DNA of 64,000 nt from positions 558,001 through 622,000 of the forward strand of contig CP051141.1 of NCBI GenBank assembly GCA_001592805.2, given 5' to 3'. Within the stretch, counting starts at the first letter, position 1; every line of letters begins with the position of its first letter. The notes under the pieces are model-generated. The model was not told where the DNA came from. It searched no databases and worked only from the letters and a program-made list of their open reading frames with translations. Of the stretch, positions 51,560-60,334 are shown piece after piece. Both the position numbers and the translations under genes were made by a program. This stretch comes from Peltaster fructicola (lineage: Eukaryota; Ascomycota; Dothideomycetes).

Positions 51560-53287
51560 TTAGTAGCTTCTGCCAAACAGCACCCACATCTTGGCCCCGT
51601 TGTTGCATTTTGGGTTGATACAATGAGTGCCCTCCTTGATGTCCTCTGGCTGCTCGGCTGGGATACAGAGACTCTTGGCACCCATGCTTGGTGCTCTGGC
51701 GTCGACTTCTTGACCTTCAACGTTGCCAGCAGAGTCCTTCTTGATCTCGTCTTCGCACTCACCGCCAGCACAATGTGGAACGAGAATGACGTTCTTGGCG
51801 TTCAGCGTTGGTACAAAATCCTTCCAATCGCGGACGATCTTGCGGTGCGCAGCATACTCTTCGGTGGCCTTCTTCAGCATGCCAGCCTGGATCTCCTCAA
51901 GCACTTCTGGCACCTTGGTGGCTATGTCGGCGATTGGCATGGTGTCTTTGCCTTCTTGTGTACGACGAGAGAATGTGACGACCGACTTCTCGATGTCCTT
52001 TGGACCAATCTCAATGCGCAATGGCACACCCTTGAGCTCCCAGTCGTTGAACTTGAAACCCACATTGTAGCCCTCCCGGTCATCGACCTCAGCACGCACT
52101 CCAGCTGACTTCAAAGTCTTCTTAATCTTGTGTGCTTCGTCGTACAGATTCTGTCTAGCCTCATCAGACATCTTTGCTGACATGCCGACTGGGATCACAA
52201 TGACCTGGATGTTGGCGACACGTGGAGGAAGGACAAGACCTTTGTTGTCACCATGAATGAGGATCATAACACCAATAGATCGAGTGGTGAAACCCCAGCT
52301 GTTCTGCCAGACGTGCAGCTTCTCACGCTTCTCACCCTCCTTGAGTGATGGATTTGGATCCTCAACGGTGATGTCAAACATCTTAGCGAAGTGCTGGCCA
52401 AGACAGTGCGATGTGGCAGCCTGGATACCTCGACCGACACCCGGAATGAAGCCCTCGATCGTGGTTGTGTAATGTGCACCTGGAAACTGCTCGTTGACGG
52501 TCTTTTTGCCCTTGACGACTGGGACAGCGAGCAGCTCCTCGTAGATGGCAGCATAATGGTCGAGAATCTCAAGAACCTCCTTTCCAGCCTCTTCTTCGGT
52601 CATGTGTGCAGTGTGGCCCTCCTGCCACAGGAACTCTCTCGATCGTAGGAATGGAACAGCATGCTTGAACTCCCATCGCACGACGTTGTTCCACTGGTTC
52701 AGCTTCAATGGCAGGTCTCTGTGGCTTCGAATCTTCTTTGCATAGTAGCTGTACATGGCAGTCTCCGACGTTGGACGCACAGCCAGTCTCTTCTCGAGCT
52801 TTGTCTTCCCGCCTTCTGTGACCCAGGCGACCTCAGCTGCGAAGCCCTCGACGTGCTTCTCCTCACGCATCAAATTGGCTTCCGAGATGAACAGAGGGAA
52901 GTAAGAGTTCTCAACACCCATTGCCTTGATCTTCTTATCGAAGAAGTCGCGAATCTCTTCCCAGATCATGTACGATCTTGGCAGGTAGATGTAGCATCCT
53001 GGGACGTCGGTGAACTCCAGCAGCTCTGCCTTGAGTATGACCTGCTGGTACCATTCTGACAGATCATCCTCCTTGTTGACAGTGATACCGATAAGCTCTT
53101 TCTCGTCCTGCTTCTTCGCCTGTTGTGCCTTTGGCTGCTGACTTGGTTTCGACTTTGCTGCAGCCTTCTGGTCCTTGCGTTCCTTGTCTTGCTTCTTAGG
53201 CTTGGCGGTTGGTGCAGCCGACTCGGAGGTGGAGGGTTTGTTGATATTAAGATCGTTCATCTTTGCTTCGACGCCGTCGGCGGCCAT
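51560..53287 (-). CDS. Cytosolic prolyl-tRNA synthetase
   Basis: Single exon, 575 aa. A Lys-rich tail of about 60 residues (KKQDKERKDQKAAAKSKPSQ) precedes the class II core: LYLPRSY-type motif 1 (GCYIYLPRSYMIWEEIRDFF), VRPTSETAMYSYYAKKIRSH, motif 2 (WNNVVRWEFKHAVPFLRSRE, FLWQEGHTAH) and motif 3 (SWGFTTRSIGVMILIHGD). The anticodon-binding domain has LPPRVANIQVIVIPVGMS and a C-terminal zinc-like domain ending KMWVLFGRSY. This is the eukaryote/archaeal ProRS type. It ligates proline to tRNA-Pro in the cytosol. The basic tail may bind RNA. Convergent with the quinone oxidoreductase, about 120 bp apart. Confidence 0.94.
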   Translation of the reverse strand: MAADGVEAKMNDLNINKPSTSESAAPTAKPKKQDKERKDQKAAAKSKPSQQPKAQQAKKQDEKELIGITVNKEDDLSEWYQQVILKAELLEFTDVPGCYIYLPRSYMIWEEIRDFFDKKIKAMGVENSYFPLFISEANLMREEKHVEGFAAEVAWVTEGGKTKLEKRLAVRPTSETAMYSYYAKKIRSHRDLPLKLNQWNNVVRWEFKHAVPFLRSREFLWQEGHTAHMTEEEAGKEVLEILDHYAAIYEELLAVPVVKGKKTVNEQFPGAHYTTTIEGFIPGVGRGIQAATSHCLGQHFAKMFDITVEDPNPSLKEGEKREKLHVWQNSWGFTTRSIGVMILIHGDNKGLVLPPRVANIQVIVIPVGMSAKMSDEARQNLYDEAHKIKKTLKSAGVRAEVDDREGYNVGFKFNDWELKGVPLRIEIGPKDIEKSVVTFSRRTQEGKDTMPIADIATKVPEVLEEIQAGMLKKATEEYAAHRKIVRDWKDFVPTLNAKNVILVPHCAGGECEDEIKKDSAGNVEGQEVDARAPSMGAKSLCIPAEQPEDIKEGTHCINPKCNNGAKMWVLFGRSY

Positions 53288-54394
53288 GCTAATGTGAGTG
53301 AGACTGATTGTGTAGCTTCACTATTGTGAGTTGAGCGCGTCTTATCAAGCAAACCTGTACGTGTCGCGACTCATCCCTCGTTGGAGTCACCTTCGAATTC
53401 AGACACCGTTTGTCCCACATTGATGCCCGCAATGTGCTTACAGCTATGATTCGTTCGGCCTGGACCGCCACTAGAAATGGGCATCTCGCAGAACCACATG
53501 TCGTGTTGCCGTATGCATCGCGCCGCTCCGGACTGTCAATGATCGCTGCAGGATGCACATGCACACGGCATTGGGTGCGGAGGGTCCATTATGGCTTGCG
53601 CAGCAGGCTGGATGCGTCTGTCCAAGATGCTGCTTGCTGCAACGCACGAAAGAACAAAAGATGATGATGATGGCGGCGGCCATTTGCATCTGCCTGGGCT
53701 GTACCCCGGAATGTGGTCAATGCCGTCGGTACCAAAGACAGATCAGTAAACAAGCGATCTCCCTCTAGCAACTCCCTCGGCCTCAGACCATAATTTGCCT
53801 TAGACACTCCTGACAAGGTCATCAGAGTGGGCACCGCAATCTTCCCTTATCACTCATCTGTAACAGAGCCTTATCACATGCTCCAGGCGGCAGAATTGAT
53901 CAGAAATTCTCCTTGTGAGTAAACAACGACATGTGACGTTTGAAAAGCCTTCCCCTGCAGACGATCTACCAGTCGAGCACAGCCGTCTTCTGTCACGCCT
54001 TGCTGCATCAGGTCAAGCACTCACTGTCACTGATTCTCGATCGTGCGGCAACTTGCAAATCAGGTCCTGTGGCGACGAAGTAACCAGGGTCAGCCTTCTT
54101 CGATTCACTGGTAGCCGCTTGACCCCGATTGCACGAAAGTGCTCGAAGATCGAGGCAGCCTCTCGTTGCGCTTCGCAGGAATTAGTGATCCTCTTTACGA
54201 GCGGTACACTCGCACGTAACTATCGTCACTCGCACTCACTACACAACTCGAAACCTTATGTTGTAGGCAGCCGAATTCTGCCCACAGACCATTTGCTTAT
54301 AGGGCGATCATCCTTCCGTTGTCCCTCGCTCTTCTTTTCTTTGACTACAATACCTCTCATTCAACCTTCTGTCATATTTCTTATCCCCAGGAAG
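53288..54394. promoter_or_regulatory. Divergent region ProRS / sterol desaturase-like gene
   Basis: About 1.1 kb between divergent starts. From 53915 to 54394 the frame of the downstream enzyme stays open by about 160 codons but without an ATG. Its sequence is not family-like, so it is taken as leader. A cttatccccag acceptor-like site lies directly before the ATG, suggesting a 5' UTR intron. Confidence 0.4.
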
Positions 54395-55453
54395 ATGGCA
54401 GTCGCCGGCAACGATATCCCAGGTCTTCGTAACCTGAAGGACTCGACCAAGTCAACATGGCGAAACGACAAGAGCCAGTGGGGCTTCGAGCACTGGATCC
54501 TTGAGATTTTGAACATGCACCCAACCGACCCAAGCAAGCCCATTCCACGACACGCAAAGACAGAGAAGATCCCAGTCGTTGACCCATGGACTGCGAACTT
54601 GTTCGTTATCGTGCACGCCGCTTGGCCTATGGTCTTGCAGCAGTTGTACATCTGGTACAGCGGCAAGAACCTACACCCAGTCGCTGCATTCCTGCTTTAC
54701 ATGGTTGCATATCAGTTCAACGCCATCAATGAAATCAACATCATTCAGCGACTTGGTCACCGCTACGGTTTCCTCGACGGTGACAAGGCCGACCGAGATC
54801 AGATCCCAGACGTCGGTGTCGCTAAGGCTTTCTGGTCGCTCATTGGAATCACCAGCATTCGACCACTCTACCACATCTTCATTGCATACCGTGTCAGCGA
54901 GGCACCAACGCTCTCTTGGTGGATCCCAGTCGAGCTTGCACTGTACGCAATCCTCCTCGACCTGTTCTTCTACATCTACCACCGATCATGCCATGAGCTC
55001 GATGCTCTGTGGAAGTACCACAGAACCCACCATCTTACAAAGCACCCAAACACCATGTTGTCCTCGTACGCCGACACTGAGCAGGAGATCATCGAGATGG
55101 TTATCGTTCCACTCTTGACATACGGTTCTCTCAAGCTTATGGGTTTCCCAATGGGTTTCTACGACTGCTGGGTCTGCCTTGAGTTCCTTCTGTTCGCAGA
55201 GGCTTTCGGTCACTCTGGTGTCCGTCTTCACATCATTCCACCAGGAACATCAGCATGGCTTCTGCAGCTCTTCGACTGCGAGCTTGTGACTGAGGACCAC
55301 GACCTGCACCACCGTAAGGGATGGCGTCAGTCCCACAACTACGGCAAGCAGACCCGACTATGGGACCGCATCTTCGGCACTTGCCATGACAGAATCGAGT
55401 CAGCAAAGGGCAACATTGACTACGACAATGTTGTCACTTTCCCAATGTTCTGA
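54395..55453 (+). CDS. Fatty acid hydroxylase/sterol desaturase family enzyme
   Basis: One exon, 352 aa from the ATG at 54395 (GAAGATGGCAG context). The three histidine clusters of di-iron membrane oxidases are in order: HRSCH, HRTHH and HDLHH (with HSGVRLH before the last). Hydrophobic helices surround them (LFVIVHAAWPMVLQQLYIWY; WIPVELALYAILLDLFFYIY). Codon use is strongly biased (many CGA and CCA/ATC triplets), hinting at high expression. The N-terminal KSQWGFEHWILEILNMHPTD and the absence of a b5 domain fit fungal C5-sterol-desaturase-like enzymes; C4 methyl oxidases are an alternative. Substrate is therefore uncertain. It likely acts at the ER. Confidence 0.82.
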   Translation: MAVAGNDIPGLRNLKDSTKSTWRNDKSQWGFEHWILEILNMHPTDPSKPIPRHAKTEKIPVVDPWTANLFVIVHAAWPMVLQQLYIWYSGKNLHPVAAFLLYMVAYQFNAINEINIIQRLGHRYGFLDGDKADRDQIPDVGVAKAFWSLIGITSIRPLYHIFIAYRVSEAPTLSWWIPVELALYAILLDLFFYIYHRSCHELDALWKYHRTHHLTKHPNTMLSSYADTEQEIIEMVIVPLLTYGSLKLMGFPMGFYDCWVCLEFLLFAEAFGHSGVRLHIIPPGTSAWLLQLFDCELVTEDHDLHHRKGWRQSHNYGKQTRLWDRIFGTCHDRIESAKGNIDYDNVVTFPMF

Positions 55454-56573
55454 GCAGGTCGAACATTTGAGAACCTGGCTCTAGCACGGCAAAGTACATC
55501 CTGATTGCCTAAGCGGCATTACAGCATTCCCCTAACAGACTGTCACATTGTTCACCACATCGAACTCGACCATGTAGGAGTGTCCTCACAGCCTCCGGCC
55601 TCTGTCGCCACACAATCTTCACGACAGGGTTTCGGACACAGCGGAGGATGAGTTGACGATAAGACTCGTCGACGTTTTCTATACCACGATACCACACGTA
55701 ACACAATGCATTCCTTTTGATCATCAAACTTCTGTGTGTGCTCATGGCTCAAGTTACACTATGTGCTGTGTTGTCTGCTCTCTATGGCGAGACTACCGGT
55801 TGATGCTTGGCTACCTTTACCATCGTGATAGTGCTGCTGCTTCGTGATTCATGACCAGATGAGTGATCCTCGTGACTGACCTTCCAGGCGGTGAAATAGC
55901 CTCAAGAACAACCGCTGGTCACACGAACGGCGCACTCCCTACTTCGTCCTGTTCCTGCGCCCCATGATCTCATTCTCGCAGTACGTCCCTAAGTATCGCC
56001 CGAAAGGCTGGCTGCATGTCATGACGTCGGTGGACCAAGATCTGGACCCTTCGCCGTTACAACACAGATCGAACTATGCTTTTGACTTCAACGAAGGCTG
56101 AAGTATGTGGTCGATCAGGGCTCTGCAAGATACGCGACCGCCATCGTGCATGGGTCATGCGGCAGGTGGAAGGAATAGAAGAATCGAGGCGCTTCGGCTG
56201 TGATATAATCACGGAGAACGACGCACCCATGGGCGGTCTTCCTTGCACAACTCCGTCGGAAGCATGTGAGTGTTCCAGCCTCAACTGACATCATGATAGA
56301 GTGCTGGTTGATGACGACGATCGTGATGAGGACATTGTGAGCAAGCACGTCTGTTGTCAACTCGAGTTCGAATAACAGTGAGTTGTGTTTATAGCAGACC
56401 ATGTCTCGGAGCATGAAATCGCATGCATGCGAATATGGCTACAGCCTAGCCATGACGAGTGGCTATGAGTTTGTTCTGGTCTTACGGAACATCTGTTCCT
56501 GCTTGAGCAATAGTCTTTGGCCAGGGTATGGGCCGCCGCGACAGTCTCAGAATGTCCGACTTGTCGGCAGCAC
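55454..56573. other. Intergenic, mostly uninterpreted
   Basis: About 1.1 kb with short overlapping ORFs; no family match. Includes the terminator of the desaturase-like gene. It may include 3' exons of the putative gene that follows on the minus strand. Confidence 0.35.
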
Positions 56574-57052
56574 TTACATGAGCGCTGTATGGGCATTGAT
56601 CAGGATCGAGACCCAGCCAGCGTGGTCGTATTGTGCAAGCAATCGTGGAGCAGAGCTGTGACTCTTCTTGACATCCGGGTTGAGCTGTAAGACGACAACT
56701 TCCACTATCTTGCTGTAATTGGCCTGGATATGCCCTGGGAAGATTGGATAACCTGACTGCAATTTGCGTGTTTGGTTTCATGGTCTGCTCATGATGGTAG
56801 TACGAGCTGCTGGAGAAGTACGAGTAGTGACGCAGCTTACGTCTCGATGTAAGCACCTGATCGTGGGGTTATGTCTGCCATAGTCGCGCGTATATAGCTA
56901 CGCTCGACAAGAGGCGATTCGTGCCTTACGAGGACAGATGAAGGCTCGTCTATGGAAGTAGAACTGTCGAGAGTGAAGCTCTGGAGACTCGACATGGCTG
57001 CATTGAAAACCCAAGCACCAGCCACCTCCACAGCCACACGAATCAGCGTCAT
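56574..57052 (-). CDS. Putative multi-exon gene, unrecognised
   Basis: Two protein-like frames on the minus strand. First, 57052 to about 56846 (MTLIRVAVEVAGAW, or a second ATG giving MSSLQSFTLDSSTS ... SPLVERSYIRATMAD). It ends at a gtaagc donor. Second, about 56759-56574: QSGYPIFPGHIQANYSKIVE, then VVVLQLNPDVKKSHSSAPRL and YDHAGWVSILINAHTALM, ending at a gtaagt donor. The intron between them could not be fixed in frame, so exon borders are approximate. The second segment has alternating hydrophobic composition unlike chance. The function is not recognised. Confidence 0.35.
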
Positions 57053-57332
57053 AAGCTATTCACGCCTCATGACTGGCAACTTCAGCTTCACATCGCTCGT
57101 CTGATCTCTGCTTATCCACGTCAGGTGAATTTCGTCCTGTACAACACTCCATTATGAATGCGCTTCGCTTCAGAGATTCTGTCTCCTTCGTCTGTACGAG
57201 ATTTGTCCCTTAACGACTCCATCGACAGAAGCACATTATCATTGAACAAAGCAGCAAAAGTGAAGCACTATCGAAGTGAATCGCGGTTTCGAGTCTCGGC
57301 AATATAGCAGCTATATCGCTATCATAGCCAAC

Positions 57333-58232
57333 ATGCCAGCTCCAAGTCTCAAAGATATGGCTCTTCGAGCTGTGAAGAAGAACATCAAGGAGGTCGAGGA
57401 TCTCGGCAGCCTTCCATACACCCTCTGCGCCCCTATCATCGACGCTATCGTCGACCCAGCACATCTTCTCAAGCTGCAGGAGAACAGTCCCCACATTGCC
57501 GAGTATACTGTCGCCAAATGGAAAGAGTTCCTCTTGCGCGACGTTCCGTCCTGGAGTCGAAACAAGGTTTATCCTGCGAAGCCTGAGCTCTGGTCCAAGG
57601 TCTACTACGACGAGAAGAAACGTGCCACAGAGGAAGCCGAAGGGATGCTTCGCGATGGCTATGCTTCTATCGCTGCCAAGCGGACCCAACAACGCATACA
57701 TTACGTCCCTGAGCTGATCCTCCCTTCCACGAAGAACAGCAAGGTCAACAAGCGAATCCCAGCTAGATCGGCAATCACGAATGCCGTCATGAAGGACGTA
57801 GCGAAGGCTCGATTGCTTCGTCCTCCACCAAGGATCAAACCACCACTCAGACACGATGGTGTTGCCCCAGCATACTCGAGCAAGGTCAAAGCGGTGTCTG
57901 ACTCCATCATTGGCAAGAAGGTCAAGGAAGCGAAGCAGTCACCGATCGCCCCTGGTCGCGGTGGTAGGACAGCATCACCTACAGAGGATGACCCTTTGGG
58001 GCTATGGGGCCCTCCAACGACCACTCCCACAAAACCAATTCCGCCAATGCCTCAGAAGGTGACCGCTCAGTCTCCAATACGAGCCTCAGTGCCTCAAATC
58101 CCGGCATCGCCAGTCTCGAGGCTCTCGCCGATTGAGTCTCCTGCCACGCCCACTGAGAAAGGACCAGTGCGCGTCTTGAAGCGTCCTCCCGCTAGCATAA
58201 CCAGAGGAGCAAAGCGTACACGATTCTCTTGA
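57333..58232 (+). CDS. ELA1: Elongin-A (Pol II elongation factor SIII subunit A)
   Basis: Single exon, 299 aa. Residues 1-110 carry the elongin-A domain: LKDMALRAVKKNIKEVEDLG, SLPYTLCAPIIDAIVDPAHL, LQENSPHIAEYTVAKWKEFL and RDVPSWSRNK. The F-box-like core LPYTL..P.I pairs with elongin C in a ubiquitin ligase that acts on stalled Pol II. A helical segment (YYDEKKRATEEAEGMLRDGY) follows, then a Pro/Ser/Lys-rich disordered tail (PTTTPTKPIPPMPQ ending KRTRFS). Fungal elongin A is shorter than the animal form and lacks the TFIIS N-domain, as here. Confidence 0.92.
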   Translation: MPAPSLKDMALRAVKKNIKEVEDLGSLPYTLCAPIIDAIVDPAHLLKLQENSPHIAEYTVAKWKEFLLRDVPSWSRNKVYPAKPELWSKVYYDEKKRATEEAEGMLRDGYASIAAKRTQQRIHYVPELILPSTKNSKVNKRIPARSAITNAVMKDVAKARLLRPPPRIKPPLRHDGVAPAYSSKVKAVSDSIIGKKVKEAKQSPIAPGRGGRTASPTEDDPLGLWGPPTTTPTKPIPPMPQKVTAQSPIRASVPQIPASPVSRLSPIESPATPTEKGPVRVLKRPPASITRGAKRTRFS

Positions 58233-58415
58233 TACCATTGACCATTCCTATGTAGCAATACTGTAACATAACTCGATCAGCATTCTGTGTTATCTCTTGT
58301 GTGAATAGCTCGAAGTGACCAATCATACGACTTCGTCCGCGCTAGCGCAGTCAATGTCACTTTCTGCTATACATAACCTCCGACTTGAGCTTCACAATCT
58401 CTCCAACACCAGACA

Positions 58416-59462
58416 ATGTCGCATAACTTCGGCTGGCTATCAGAACAAGCAGCAGAGGACGCTCTGCATGCCGAGCGCCTGCTCTTCATCGAGGAGAAAC
58501 CATTCCACAGAGTGACAAGACGGCTGCTAGCTGACGATTCGACACTACGAAATATACCCAAACAGCAAGCTACACCACCTCCAGAAGGTGAAGAAGGCGA
58601 AGACGGGACAGGTACGACAGCCTTGCAACCATTCTCACGCGAAAAGTTCTGGGAAGATGTTCTAGTCGACTTTGCCGCACTTCAAAGCAGCATCACGCGT
58701 ATACAACTCATACATGCATCAAACGAGCGCGAAAGAGAGCGGTACGCCAACGAGAAGAGCAAGATATTGGCGAGCGCGCAGGCAGTCCGCGATAACACGG
58801 TCGTGCTACGAGAACAATTAAGTGAGGCGCAATCGATTCTTCAGCTTCGCAAAGGCTATGACGAGCTTGCTGGAAGGATCCTGGACGACAAGAAGCTAAA
58901 GAGCAGGGACGAGGCGAAGCAAAGCATTGCGACACTCGAGCAAGAGATTGAAGAGCTGCAAGCTGAGGGTACACATATCGAAAGTCTGTGGATCGCTCGG
59001 AAGGAAGGGTTCGAGAGGGTCGTCGCCGAAGGCAAGGCTTTCCTGCAAGACATCAAAGGCATTAAGGATCAACCTGATGAGGATCTTAAGGGCGAAGACG
59101 AAGACATGATCGATGGCGAGGACGAATATAAAGGGGACAGCACTGTGGGCACACCTCGTCCAGATGGCTCAAATACACCACGCGCAGAAAGTGGTAACAT
59201 GACCCCGTTGTCTGGCTCCAACAATGACGATCTCGATGATGCTGGGCAAGAGGAGCAACGAACACAGAGCAAACTGCGAGAGACAGAGTTGGCGGAGGAG
59301 GTCACACCATCTGCAGACGTCGAGCCAACACAAGAGTCCTCAGCCGTGAACGGCAGCTCACAAGCTGTTGAGCCGTCACAGGAGACTCTGCCAGATCCTG
59401 TAGACGACAATGTGGTTGAGGAGGACGATAACGTCGTTGTCGAGACTATGGACGAAACTTGA
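58416..59462 (+). CDS. THO complex subunit 7 homologue
   Basis: Single exon, 348 aa. The N-terminus MSHNFGWLSEQAAEDALHAE and ERLLFIEEKPFHRVTRRLLA is followed by FWEDVLVDFAALQSSITRIQ and a long heptad coiled coil (NERERERYANEKSKILASAQ; DNTVVLREQLSEAQSILQLR; ATLEQEIEELQAEGTHIESL), matching the THOC7/Mft1-type domain. The last 130 residues are acidic and Ser/Thr-rich and low complexity (NNDDLDDAGQEEQ; VEEDDNVVVETMDET). Known: Tho7 is an intertwined coiled-coil subunit of THO/TREX. Tho2, the scaffold, is encoded at the left edge of this window. It ends 6 bp from the TBCA stop on the other strand. Confidence 0.85.
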   Translation: MSHNFGWLSEQAAEDALHAERLLFIEEKPFHRVTRRLLADDSTLRNIPKQQATPPPEGEEGEDGTGTTALQPFSREKFWEDVLVDFAALQSSITRIQLIHASNERERERYANEKSKILASAQAVRDNTVVLREQLSEAQSILQLRKGYDELAGRILDDKKLKSRDEAKQSIATLEQEIEELQAEGTHIESLWIARKEGFERVVAEGKAFLQDIKGIKDQPDEDLKGEDEDMIDGEDEYKGDSTVGTPRPDGSNTPRAESGNMTPLSGSNNDDLDDAGQEEQRTQSKLRETELAEEVTPSADVEPTQESSAVNGSSQAVEPSQETLPDPVDDNVVEEDDNVVVETMDET

Positions 59463-59468
59463 TGGGTA

Positions 59469-59899
59469 TCATGCTGAGATCTGCTTGAGGGCGGTCTTGG
59501 CGTTGTTCACAGCCTCCTGTGCACTGGCAACGTCCTCTGAGGAATCGCTCTTGCTTTGGCTCTGAGATTAATCAGCTGAGTCTTCAATCTGCGGGCTCAC
59601 ATACCAGCCCGCGCTCCAGATTGGAGAGTGCTTCCTCGATCTTCTGTCGAAGCTCTGGGAACATAGCCTTTGTCTCATCGGCTGCCTTGTTCTGATATGG
59701 CTTAGCAATGGTAGTCTCGACGTACACTGACACGAACCTCTTGTCGCAGCAGATACTCTGCATTCTCATCATCACTGGGTTTCTGCAGCTTGGCGATTCG
59801 GGCTTGTTGTTGTTCGAGCTCCTTATGGTAGCTCGCCTCTTCCTTGACCAGCCTGTTGACAGCAGACGTGGCGATCTTCAACGACGATGATGGTGCCAT
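59469..59899 (-). CDS. RBL2: Tubulin-specific chaperone A
   Basis: Exons 59899-59738, 59700-59605, 59561-59469 (116 aa). The two introns are 37 and 43 nt and both in phase 0. Sequence SLKIATSAVNRLVKEEASYH, KELEQQQARIAKLQ, AADETKAMFPELRQKIEEAL and VNNAKTALKQISA gives the three-helix bundle of cofactor A (TBCA/Rbl2), which captures free beta-tubulin. Length is typical (about 110 aa). Confidence 0.93.
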
Positions 59900-60334
59900 C
59901 TTGATGTGTGGTACACTCGTCGCGTGTGCAATTTCATCCCACTGTGCTAATGGCTTGACTCTGCTTCCACTACAGAAAGTGGGCGCTGCACCCAGAATTG
60001 ACTACACGGCCGGCGGTCCGAGCGCCTTCAGATCTGCATGACTTCACTATGCTCCCAGCTTCATTTCTTCTTTCTCTTCCTACAACTTCAACGAATCCTG
60101 TTGCAAGTCAACATGTCGTCCTTCATGATCATCAATACCAGTTCTCAACCACTCTTTCAGCCTGGCACAACGAACAGCTACTGTCGGTCCTGCCGTTCCG
60201 CATGTAGGTCTGTTCGACATAAAGGTCTCGCATCTTAGTGTGGAAGTGTGGCAGGTGAATGGTCGAGAAGATCACTCCATCCGCATGGTCCATCGTCAAG
60301 ATTATCTTGGACCGCTTTGTGTACTACCCACAAT
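59900..60334. promoter_or_regulatory. Divergent promoter region TBCA / DUF4246
   Basis: About 435 bp. Short ORFs only. No motif supported; presumed promoters by position. Confidence 0.35.
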
